Below are positions 43,879-52,425 of a stretch of DNA of 64,000 bases, one piece after another. Numbering within the stretch: position 1 is the stretch's first letter; every line of letters starts with the position of its first letter. The position numbers were made by a program, and so were the translations under genes. Source of the stretch: Prevotella sp. GTDB lineage: Bacteria > Bacteroidota > Bacteroidia > Bacteroidales > Bacteroidaceae. The stretch lies in the NCBI GenBank assembly GCA_024682415.1, contig JAIKZG010000019.1:1-64000 (forward strand). Direction: 5' to 3'. The notes beneath the pieces were generated by a model that was not told the DNA's origin, ran no database searches, and saw only the letters and a list, made by a program, of their open reading frames with translations.

Positions 43879-45092
43879 TTCACTAAGCTATTATATAATC
43901 TCAAATAATTATTATAACATGTTTCTTCTTTATAATTATCAACGACATTCTGGCGGCATGCTTCAGAAAGCTCTCCAAAATCATTGCTACATATTTCCAT
44001 AATATGTTTTTTTGCTTCAACAAGATTACCTTTATCAACTACAATTCCTGTTGATTTATTAATAGTTTCAGCACACCCACCAGTATTATAAACTACGACA
44101 GGTGTACCACAGGACATTGCTTCTATGTTTGTTGTCGGGAAATTATCCTCCCACGTAGGATTAAAATATACATTAGCTGCCGAATAGAGATTTACCAATT
44201 CATTTATATTTTCCGTACGCTGAATACCAATAATTCCAGATGGAAGAGTTTTTATTACTTTAGGAGTAAGCCCAACCAAAATAATAGTATAAGACATATC
44301 AAGTTTTGTACGCAAAGATATAAAATCATGCAAACCTTTTCTATACCAATTTGACGCTACACCTAATATTATCTTATTATCTGATGGAATATTATATTTT
44401 TGTTTTACAATAAATGAAGCATTTTCCGATGGTTGGAATATATCTGTATTTATTCCATTATAAATTTGATGGATATTAGCTTTTTTAAAGAAAGACTTTT
44501 TCAAATCACCTTCCAACCATTTACTTACAGGCACTAATGCAAGATTCTTAACAGATAAGAATTTCTTGCGTTTCAACTCAAAATTTCTTTCTGAATTATC
44601 CTTCCATATACTACGAGGATAATTAGATTTTAAAGGACAATCATTACAATGAGTTTGCCATTTATCACATCCGACAAACATATAATGAGCACAATGTCCT
44701 GTAAAAGTCCAGCAATCATGCAAAGTCCATACAACAGGAATATTTATTTTTGCCAGGTAATCAAATAAAATAGAATAATTTAAATAATATCCATGAATAT
44801 TATGCAAATGGATTATATCAGGCTTTATTTTCTCTATAAAGGAAATAAGTTTTTTTGTCGGCAATGATGACATCAACCCATGATTATCTAATAATCTGGA
44901 ACCCACAATATGAATAGCCTCATCGAAATTATTGCCAATATGATATATAGCAGATTTACTCGGATTGAGCCAACGCCCATAAGCAATATAACTTTTCCAT
45001 CCATGAGCAATTGCTTCCTTGCCTAGACCCTCGGCGATTTTTCCATGAGACCCCCAATTGGCTGTTATATTTATCTGTAATAATGTTGGCAT
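43875..45092 (-). CDS. Family 4 glycosyltransferase with cysteine-rich insert
   Basis: 405 aa from the ATG at 45092; the codon three positions upstream is a TTG. N-terminal PTLLQINITANWGSHGKIAE, acceptor-domain HLHNIHGYYLN, then a Cys cluster CWTFTGHCAHYMFVGCDKW...HCNDCP typical of one GT4 subgroup. C-terminal GT-B domain with the E-x7-E site NIEAMSCGTPVVVYNTGG. Cytoplasmic; adds a sugar to the lipid-linked repeat. Confidence 0.92.
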   Translation of the reverse strand: MPTLLQINITANWGSHGKIAEGLGKEAIAHGWKSYIAYGRWLNPSKSAIYHIGNNFDEAIHIVGSRLLDNHGLMSSLPTKKLISFIEKIKPDIIHLHNIHGYYLNYSILFDYLAKINIPVVWTLHDCWTFTGHCAHYMFVGCDKWQTHCNDCPLKSNYPRSIWKDNSERNFELKRKKFLSVKNLALVPVSKWLEGDLKKSFFKKANIHQIYNGINTDIFQPSENASFIVKQKYNIPSDNKIILGVASNWYRKGLHDFISLRTKLDMSYTIILVGLTPKVIKTLPSGIIGIQRTENINELVNLYSAANVYFNPTWEDNFPTTNIEAMSCGTPVVVYNTGGCAETINKSTGIVVDKGNLVEAKKHIMEICSNDFGELSEACRQNVVDNYKEETCYNNYLRLYNSLVK

Positions 45093-45097
45093 AATAA

Positions 45098-45889
45098 TCA
45101 ATATGTTTTATTACAACTCAAGAAATAGAATACATGTTTAACAGGCCAAAAAGGCTCAAAATGTCTACGATTAATAACCAAACCATTAAATGAAAAATAA
45201 TGTTTGTAATCAGACTGCGAAAAAACATATTTATATTTTTTGCATGCAATATCAATAGACATCATATTAGCTTGCGAAAGCTTCCCATAAGGAAAGGCAA
45301 AATATTCACAAGGAGCTTTCAACTCTTCCTGAATAATCTCCTTACATCTACATATTTGATATTCAAGAATTTGCCTGTTGTCTGAATTTATCATATAATG
45401 ATCCATAGTGTGAGCACCAATTATATGTCCACGATTAGCCAATTCCTTTATATGTGACCAACGCATCGGTGATTTTCCTTCTGTAAGGACAATATTTTTA
45501 TTAAAATTGTCTATATAAGAATTATCACCATCTACATAATTCGGATTTATAAAAAAAAGCGCATTGGTGTTATTCTTTTCAAGAACAGGAGCAAACACAT
45601 CATAACACTCCATAAAGCCATCATCAAAAGTAAAAGCGACCAATGGTTCACAGGGAGTTTCATGATTAAGAATCATCTGTACGGCATCCTCGATTCTAAC
45701 AAACTTCACATATTTGGAAAGTTCATCCAAAAGCGAAGCAAACGTATGTGGCTCAATTTCATCGACGATACGATGTCCGTTTAAAATATGGATACCAGCC
45801 TTTGGCTTTGAAAAAGAACCCAAAATATTAAGAACTAAAGCGCGAGCTAATGTCCTCAACTTGAAATATGTAGAATTGTAATTATCCAT
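45098..45889 (-). CDS. Polysaccharide deacetylase family protein
   Basis: 263 aa, NodB homology domain. The catalytic and metal residues are in AFTFDDGFMECYD (Asp pair) and IGAHTMDHYM (His-x3-His), and the barrel continues with YFAFPYGKLSQ. No signal peptide is clear, so it may act on a cytoplasmic lipid-linked precursor. The context suggests removal of an N-acetyl group from a capsule sugar, which pairs logically with the acetyltransferase at 49.7-50.6 kb. Overlaps the upstream glycosyltransferase gene by 8 nt. Confidence 0.87.
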   Translation of the reverse strand: MDNYNSTYFKLRTLARALVLNILGSFSKPKAGIHILNGHRIVDEIEPHTFASLLDELSKYVKFVRIEDAVQMILNHETPCEPLVAFTFDDGFMECYDVFAPVLEKNNTNALFFINPNYVDGDNSYIDNFNKNIVLTEGKSPMRWSHIKELANRGHIIGAHTMDHYMINSDNRQILEYQICRCKEIIQEELKAPCEYFAFPYGKLSQANMMSIDIACKKYKYVFSQSDYKHYFSFNGLVINRRHFEPFWPVKHVFYFLSCNKTY

Positions 45890-46985
45890 TTATAACCTTA
45901 TTTATTACATCTATTTGATAATGTATATTCCATTTTCTATCTATCTCCGCAAAACATGACTTTCTAACAATGTCCCTTTGCTCAGAATTGAGACAAATCC
46001 ATTTTTCTATGACATCTGCCAAACTTTCAGCACTATCATATTCAAAGAAATCACCTGTTTTGCCAGGCAAAATAGTTTCAAACTCTGGCATTTGATGCGC
46101 AAAATTATTATGCGTAATACAAGGACATCCGAATGACAAAGAATGAATTGCAGTTAATCCTATATTCCCCGGAGAAACGCAAGCCGACGCATTATAAAAG
46201 AATTCCGCCAATTTCTTGTCATCATAACATGCCCCATACATCCAAACATTTTCTCCTATGCCTAAATTTGAGGCAATTTGTGGTATGCTCACATTATCCA
46301 CATCCTTTCCAACAAATACGGCATTAACCGACAAATTTCGTTGTTTCATTATTCTCATTGCCTCTAACAACAAATCAAGTTTCTTTCGTTGCTGTATTCT
46401 TCCACAATATATAATTGTAGGATTATCATTATTGAAATAAGATTTATATATATCCGTTTCTGATAATGAATTCCGCAACATCTTCTCTCTATCAGAATCA
46501 AGCGAATTTGCTATGCAAAACATGTCATGGCGATTAAATCCCTCTCTTTCCATAAGTCTAATGGCATATTCATTATATATCATCAATTTATCGAAAAGAG
46601 AAAAATACATCTTTTTTATTATACGCTTTATTGCAGTTTCTCTTCCATACCATCCATGCGCCCATGAGATTGTTTTCTTTCCAAACAACTTGCCACAAAT
46701 CAGCATAGCCCAACTGCTCAAACAATATGGCTCACCATTAAGAATATAATATTTATATGGTTGGAATATTAATTTTAGCGCTCCACATTGCCAATAGAAG
46801 TTATGAAGAAATACATTATGCAAACGTTTTTTGAAACCAGGCAGCTTATCATAAGCCAACTGCTTTATCTCGTCTTTCGTTTTGTCACCAAGATAAAAAT
46901 CACAGCCAAACACCTTATTCATTTCCGCATAAATAGGGAAACGATAATGAGCACCGATTATGTCTATTAAGCATATTTTTTTCAT
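45882..46985 (-). CDS. Family 4 glycosyltransferase
   Basis: 367 aa from the ATG at 46985; an upstream TTG is possible. GT-B fold with IIYCGRIQQRKKLDLLLEA (start of the donor domain) and the motif ACVSPGNIGLTAIHSLSFGCP in place of the usual E-x7-E, where the first Glu is Asn-Ile-Gly. The acceptor domain begins CLIDIIGAHYRFPIY. Likely one of the repeat-unit assembly enzymes. Confidence 0.88.
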   Translation of the reverse strand: MKKICLIDIIGAHYRFPIYAEMNKVFGCDFYLGDKTKDEIKQLAYDKLPGFKKRLHNVFLHNFYWQCGALKLIFQPYKYYILNGEPYCLSSWAMLICGKLFGKKTISWAHGWYGRETAIKRIIKKMYFSLFDKLMIYNEYAIRLMEREGFNRHDMFCIANSLDSDREKMLRNSLSETDIYKSYFNNDNPTIIYCGRIQQRKKLDLLLEAMRIMKQRNLSVNAVFVGKDVDNVSIPQIASNLGIGENVWMYGACYDDKKLAEFFYNASACVSPGNIGLTAIHSLSFGCPCITHNNFAHQMPEFETILPGKTGDFFEYDSAESLADVIEKWICLNSEQRDIVRKSCFAEIDRKWNIHYQIDVINKVING

Positions 46986-46987
46986 AC

Positions 46988-48355
46988 TCAAATTTCACGT
47001 ATTATTGATTCATTATCAGATGTCTTATTCTCGTCCTTATCAATAATAGGACAATCTGCAAAAGTAATTATCATTATCAAAACGAGCAAACCACTCGACA
47101 GCAAAGTAGTAAACAACGAAGTATTTAATACATAGGTCAAAGTAGGCAAAAATATAACTAAAAGATCAGTACTTTTATATCTAAATGAAACGGCATTTAT
47201 AAAATGCAACATTATTAAGAATAAAATACCGATAAGAATAATTCCAATATATCCATCAGCAGCGATTCCGTCTGTCAGAAAAAATGTCGCGTTAGCATTC
47301 TGCGCACCATAAGAAACCACCTTTCCCAACGGCGCATTATATGGGTATGCTCCAGTCAAGGCATTTACTATATTGATATGACCATAATGAGTATAGGGAT
47401 TATCACGGAAAAAGTGCATATACGTCTGCGTCAGCCATCCTGTTACACAAACCGTTCGCAAAATAACTATGAATGAAATTATAAAGAGCAGGCCATCTTC
47501 TGATTCTGTCGGATATAAGAGCAGTAACAAAAACGAAATGCTATATAACAGAAAAGAATGCAGTCTTGTTTCTATAACATTTGCCTTTACTTTCATAAGG
47601 AAGTAAAATCCTATTAAAAAGAAAGGTATAAAGAATGTCAGTTTCTGCATATCAACCATAAATAGCAGAGAGTAGCCAAGCAAAACAGCAAAAGCCTTTA
47701 TCCATGATTTGCGATGCAAATAATTAACAAGCAGAAAAGGATAGAAAGCACCCGAAAGCCATCCTTGCAAATACACGACAATTGCCATTGAGCCTACCTC
47801 CTCTGAATTTTTTTCACGCAGCTCATACAATAGGTCTGACTCAGAGAAGATATTCACGAAATGCATTGATTTAGCCCTTATTAGGAAAAATATAAGCGTA
47901 ATAATAATAGTTATTATTTCTATAAATCGAAAAGGTATATGCTGTTTTATCTCTATATTCTTAAACAACGGCCATCTAATTCCGACTTGGAAAAACAAAG
48001 TAAAAAACAAGCATAGCGTTAAAGAATAAGAATATAAAGTAAGCGCATCAATACCATACAACACAAAAAGAGCATGGATTAATGGCACATATACAAAGAT
48101 ATACAGAAACAGACATAAAAAGGATGCAACACTTTTCAATCCATTATAAGCCATCAAAGGAAACACAGAGAGCAAAAGCCATGTTACTCTATAAACTATA
48201 TTCATCTGAACATAATCTACACCTCCCATATATGAAAATAAATGAAATACATAGCCCTCATACGCCAAATCATAAATCAGCGTATATATTAAGCCACACA
48301 ATATTTTTCCTATTATGCTTTCCGAATCGAATATAATAGATAGTATCCTTTTCAT
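46988..48355 (-). CDS. wzy: O-antigen/capsule polymerase (Wzy-like)
   Basis: 455 aa, very hydrophobic with about 11-12 predicted membrane helices and one larger periplasmic loop (residues about 310-360, TYMHFFRDNPYTHYGHINIV). Sequence identity among Wzy proteins is low, so the call rests on topology and on its place next to wzx and wzz. It polymerises repeat units on the periplasmic side. It overlaps wzx by 4 nt. Confidence 0.8.
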   Translation of the reverse strand: MKRILSIIFDSESIIGKILCGLIYTLIYDLAYEGYVFHLFSYMGGVDYVQMNIVYRVTWLLLSVFPLMAYNGLKSVASFLCLFLYIFVYVPLIHALFVLYGIDALTLYSYSLTLCLFFTLFFQVGIRWPLFKNIEIKQHIPFRFIEIITIIITLIFFLIRAKSMHFVNIFSESDLLYELREKNSEEVGSMAIVVYLQGWLSGAFYPFLLVNYLHRKSWIKAFAVLLGYSLLFMVDMQKLTFFIPFFLIGFYFLMKVKANVIETRLHSFLLYSISFLLLLLYPTESEDGLLFIISFIVILRTVCVTGWLTQTYMHFFRDNPYTHYGHINIVNALTGAYPYNAPLGKVVSYGAQNANATFFLTDGIAADGYIGIILIGILFLIMLHFINAVSFRYKSTDLLVIFLPTLTYVLNTSLFTTLLSSGLLVLIMIITFADCPIIDKDENKTSDNESIIREI

Positions 48356-49680
48356 AACGATAGCAACCTAAATAAAAGGATAACGCACGAAATTAGCCAC
48401 AAAGGCAGAACACGCATCCAACTTGCCATATAAACATTGCCCAATTTTATAATTTTCATAAACATCATTAACTTCACAATCGCGCACACAACAGCATACA
48501 CAATGAGAATAACGAAAAGATTATCTATAAACTGACAACACACTAAAATACTTCCAATTCCGCAAATAAAATACATTACATCAAACAGCAATAAATATCG
48601 CTGGCTGTTTAACGCTCTAAACAAAGGAATAAGCGGTTGTGTTAAAATAGTTGGGAATGACCAAAGCGACAAACACAAAGCGACATTGCCAGCTGTCTCC
48701 CACTCTGAGCCTAAAAACCAAACTACAATTTTATCTCCGCCACATGCTAAGATAAACATTGGCAAAATTGAAATTACTGCCGTAATTCTAACTACCTTAT
48801 TCGTGCGATTTGCAACATCACCATCCTTGCATATTTCCTGATAATAAACTTTACCTATCGCATTTCCGATAAAAGACATCGGCAAAAGCAATAACTGAAG
48901 AACAATAGAAAAACACCCTATGCTTGCTTTATCAAAATACATAGCAAGAATTATAGTTGGCAGATTAAACGCCGCAAACGCTAACACGCTCGAAGGTGCA
49001 TCATACAAAGGAAAGTTTTTATACTCACAAAGTAACTTTTTAAAATAATTACGAGTGATATTATAACCGCCAATTTTAACCTTATATAAGATTAAATAAA
49101 CGACCAGCAATATAGCAGAGACGCCTTCTGCTATTGTCGTTCCTATTATAAGTCCGTTAATAGCAGTGACGCAAAACATACCTAATAAGATTCTAAAAAC
49201 AGATTGCGACAGACCTTGCACTACATTTACAGACGCTATGACACCATACATCTCAAATCGATTACACAAATTGAAGAATATGGTATAAAGGACATAAAAG
49301 AATAGATATAAGAACAACATATCTGCGCAAGGAAATGTTGCAAAAAAACGTAAATTCAAAAGATTACCTATTAGGAATATGCCCCCAGTAACAAGCGAAA
49401 CAAGTATTCCGACAAACAGACACAACGCAATTATTCCTTTTAACTGATTATCCTTCGCCTTAACTATTGTATTATCAAGTCCTAAAAATAGTCCGACGGT
49501 GAGTATCGTTATAAAAGACGAAAACACACCCCATTCTCCAAAAGAATCAGGAGAATATAGACGCGACAATATCGGTGTTACCACAATAGGCAACAAATAC
49601 ATGATTATATTGCTAAAAGACATTTTAGCAGTATTAATCATTAGGGATGAGCTAAATATTTTATTTATTTTTTTAGTCAA
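48352..49680 (-). CDS. wzx: Polysaccharide flippase (Wzx-like)
   Basis: 442 aa with about 12-14 membrane helices and the family start SFSNIIMYLLPIVVTPILSR. MOP-superfamily exporter that flips the undecaprenyl-linked repeat across the inner membrane. The assigned start is TTG at 49680, overlapping the upstream stop (TTGA). The first ATG is 13 codons later at 49641 and is also acceptable. Confidence 0.9.
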   Translation of the reverse strand: MTKKINKIFSSSLMINTAKMSFSNIIMYLLPIVVTPILSRLYSPDSFGEWGVFSSFITILTVGLFLGLDNTIVKAKDNQLKGIIALCLFVGILVSLVTGGIFLIGNLLNLRFFATFPCADMLFLYLFFYVLYTIFFNLCNRFEMYGVIASVNVVQGLSQSVFRILLGMFCVTAINGLIIGTTIAEGVSAILLVVYLILYKVKIGGYNITRNYFKKLLCEYKNFPLYDAPSSVLAFAAFNLPTIILAMYFDKASIGCFSIVLQLLLLPMSFIGNAIGKVYYQEICKDGDVANRTNKVVRITAVISILPMFILACGGDKIVVWFLGSEWETAGNVALCLSLWSFPTILTQPLIPLFRALNSQRYLLLFDVMYFICGIGSILVCCQFIDNLFVILIVYAVVCAIVKLMMFMKIIKLGNVYMASWMRVLPLWLISCVILLFRLLSL

Positions 49681-50582
49681 AACTTATATTTTTTAGGTGA
49701 TGGTACATAATACATTGTAATACCTCGTCTACCCAACTCTATCATTTTATCAAGACATTCCTTTGAACGAAACATTTTTATCTTCAAATTTGATATTTTC
49801 TTCTTTTTAAAAGAAGCATCATCAAAATGCTTAATTAAACGTTTCTCCCTTGTGCGCCTTTCTACCACACCACCAGGATGTGAGCGATATTGACACACGT
49901 TGCCGTCATTGTCATAATATCTATATATTCTTTCTGGGGCAAAGAACTGTGCCCAATATGGATGTTCCTTATAAAGCACGCCTTCCACACAATGGTCAAA
50001 AGTTCCTATATACCAAGAAGGCAAACCTAATGTAAACACTAAACAATTAATGCGCGTCATACGATACCAAGGAGAGTTTTCATCCCAACAATTATGGCAT
50101 CTATTATGATCTTTTATAAGCCATTTCGCATTTTTGCCCCACGCACATACCGAATGTTGCACATTAATACTTCTCTCAACATTCGGCATTCGGCGAAAAG
50201 TTTCCGCTAAGCAACCAGCTTTAGTTATATCATTTTTATAATCAAAAATATAATTACAATCCGATTGGTAACGACTTTCTGGAAAAGCAGGCATTATCAA
50301 CGTTCCTTCAGGAGTTATCACATTCATTATTTTTTCAATAAGTTCTTGCGCCGAACCTTGATAATTATAAAATTCCTTCATCGCAGCATGGATACAGACA
50401 ACACTACCTTTTGTCATACCCATCTTTTGCATTACATTGACGACATCGTCAGATGTATATTTTTTATGATATATAATCTTACCTATACATTTATGTATAT
50501 TTTTCCGCAAAAGAGATATATCATTAATACCTGTTAATCTCTTAAAAACGATACCAAGACTTGTAATAATGCTATTTCTCAT
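49677..50582 (-). CDS. AAC(3)-family N-acetyltransferase in the polysaccharide operon
   Basis: 301 aa. The fold family is that of aminoglycoside 3-N-acetyltransferases (VVCIHAAMKEFYN; GTLIMPAFPES; CAWGKNAKWL), but members in capsule operons acetylate amino sugars of the repeat unit. It is longer than resistance enzymes and shares no special closeness to them that I can see. The position between wzz and wzx, with a 4-nt overlap to the flippase, fits biosynthesis rather than resistance. Confidence 0.82.
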   Translation of the reverse strand: MRNSIITSLGIVFKRLTGINDISLLRKNIHKCIGKIIYHKKYTSDDVVNVMQKMGMTKGSVVCIHAAMKEFYNYQGSAQELIEKIMNVITPEGTLIMPAFPESRYQSDCNYIFDYKNDITKAGCLAETFRRMPNVERSINVQHSVCAWGKNAKWLIKDHNRCHNCWDENSPWYRMTRINCLVFTLGLPSWYIGTFDHCVEGVLYKEHPYWAQFFAPERIYRYYDNDGNVCQYRSHPGGVVERRTREKRLIKHFDDASFKKKKISNLKIKMFRSKECLDKMIELGRRGITMYYVPSPKKYKF

Positions 50583-50593
50583 CTCACATTTAT

Positions 50594-51631
50594 TTAAGCT
50601 AAGACATTTTTAATATCATGCCTTAGCACCCAAAATGTTGTTGTTATCATCGCAATAACAAGCATTCCCAAGACAAAAATTATTCGTTTCGGACCAGCAG
50701 GCAATTCAGGAACGGAAGCCCCTTGCAATGTAGTGAATACAGGTGTACGTTCCTGCACTTTTGCACGTGCCATTTGCAACTGATTACACAATTGCGTATA
50801 GTTATTAAACTTCAGCTGCATATCATTTTCCAAATCTTCTTGTTTCGAGCGGTAGCTTTCAAGAACCACATCCAAATTAGCATCCGCATATCCACCATAC
50901 AATTGACGTGCTTTTTCATATTCAGCTTTTGCCTCTCTCGTCAATTTCTGATAATACATCAAATCATGTCGAGCCTTATTTGTACGATACGTAGTTATGA
51001 AAGTCTGCAATTTTTCTCTTATTGAATCAGCAATATTGGCACTCACCTCTGCATTCTGATCTGTGACAGATATTGTGATTACATTCGTTTTTTGATCTAC
51101 ACTGCATTTCACATTATCTTTTATCATATTAGCAATATGAGATTGCGCTTTAGTCAGTCTGAAAGGATCGACATTAGCTGCCAACTTAGGTTCTTTCTTA
51201 CCGATTATTTTATACACAAGCGATACCCACCAAGCCTTTTTCTGATATTGGCTCAAATAATCATAATAGTTCGTATGCAGGTCCTGTTCCTTTATTGTAA
51301 CACGTATAGGGAAAAGACTAACAATAAAATCATTTGAATTTGTCAAATCAGGGTAAAGATTTGGCGATATAGCATCTGTGGAAAGTATATTACTTGTACC
51401 AAGGACAGATGATGCCAATGAAGACAATGTTCCAGCTGATGAAGAATTTTCTATTTCCGGTGCTAATTTTACATTACAGGTGTAAAATCTCGGTACACTA
51501 TATATATATATACAAGATAATACAAAAACGACAGACAACACTTTTGCATACAACAATTTATTGCATTTTATTGCCCGAACTATTTTCTTTAAATCTATAA
51601 CGACTTTTTCTTTGTTTTTCTCTTCCATCAT
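50594..51631 (-). CDS. wzz: Chain-length determinant protein (Wzz family)
   Basis: 345 aa. Two transmembrane helices (about residues 26-46 and 315-335) flank a periplasmic coiled-coil domain (ADSIREKLQTFITTYRT onwards). The C-terminal Pro-rich signature near helix 2 is seen in PELPAGPKRIIFVLGM. No cytoplasmic kinase domain is attached and no Wzc kinase gene is adjacent, so it is the Wzz type. It heads the ten-gene operon. Confidence 0.92.
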   Translation of the reverse strand: MMEEKNKEKVVIDLKKIVRAIKCNKLLYAKVLSVVFVLSCIYIYSVPRFYTCNVKLAPEIENSSSAGTLSSLASSVLGTSNILSTDAISPNLYPDLTNSNDFIVSLFPIRVTIKEQDLHTNYYDYLSQYQKKAWWVSLVYKIIGKKEPKLAANVDPFRLTKAQSHIANMIKDNVKCSVDQKTNVITISVTDQNAEVSANIADSIREKLQTFITTYRTNKARHDLMYYQKLTREAKAEYEKARQLYGGYADANLDVVLESYRSKQEDLENDMQLKFNNYTQLCNQLQMARAKVQERTPVFTTLQGASVPELPAGPKRIIFVLGMLVIAMITTTFWVLRHDIKNVLA

Positions 51632-51740
51632 ATTAAAACATTACATACACGCCAAACCTTTCTCGCGCGTACATATATAATAACTCCTAAGCACCGCGTT
51701 TTATTGCATTAAGGGGCACTTATTTCTAAAACAAACAGTA

Positions 51741-52390
51741 TTGATAAATCTCACTTTTAAGATTTCGCTGTAGAGTTGTGCAGACTAATCTAACTTTTAG
51801 GATTTCCGTGCAGAGTTGTGCAAACAAATCTAACTTTTAGAATTTCCGTGCAGAGTTGTGCAGACAAATCTTACTTTTAAGATTTCCGTGCAGAGTTGTG
51901 CAGACTAATCTTACTTTTAAGATTTCCGTGCAGAGTTGTACAGACAAATCTCACTTTTAGGATTTCGCTGTAGAGTTGTGCAAGCAAATCTAACTTTTAG
52001 AATTTCCGTGCAGAGTTGTGCAGACTAATCTTACTTTTAGGATTTCCGTGCAGAGTTGTGCAAGCAAATCTCACTTTTAGGATTTGCGTGCAGAGTTGTG
52101 CAGACAAATCTTCCTTTTAAGAGTCCTGTGCAGAGTTGTGCAGACAAATCTTACTTTTAGGATTTTCGTGCAGAGTTGTGCAAACTAATCTTACTTTTAA
52201 GATTTCCGTGCAGAGTTGTGCAAGCAAATCTTACTTTTAGGATTTCGCTGTAGAGTTGTGCAGACAAATCTCACTTTTAAGATTTCCGTGCAGAGTTGTG
52301 CAAGCAAATCTTACTTTTAAGATTTCGCTGTAGAGTTGTGCAAGCAAATCTTACTTTTAGGATTTCCGTGCAGAGTTGTACAGACAAAAA
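51741..52390. repeat. Tandem array of sixteen 40-bp units upstream of the polysaccharide operon
   Basis: Unit starts fall every 40 bp from 51761 to 52361 with no indels. Two unit types alternate irregularly: GATTTCCGTGCAGAGTTGTG (majority) and GATTTCGCTGTAGAGTTGTG (at 51761, 51961, 52241 and 52321), each followed by CAGACAAATC and a 10-bp spacer near TTACTTTTAG. It fills most of the 794 bp between the TPR gene and wzz. The family is the same as at 30.24-30.43 kb, in the other orientation. No unique spacers. Confidence 0.92.
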
Positions 52391-52425
52391 AACATATTCG
52401 GGGGGAATTTAAGGGGTTTTCTGGC

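Noticed and set aside
49677..50582. Aminoglycoside resistance gene
   Set aside because: Only the fold family matches. The location inside a capsule operon with overlapping genes supports sugar acetylation.
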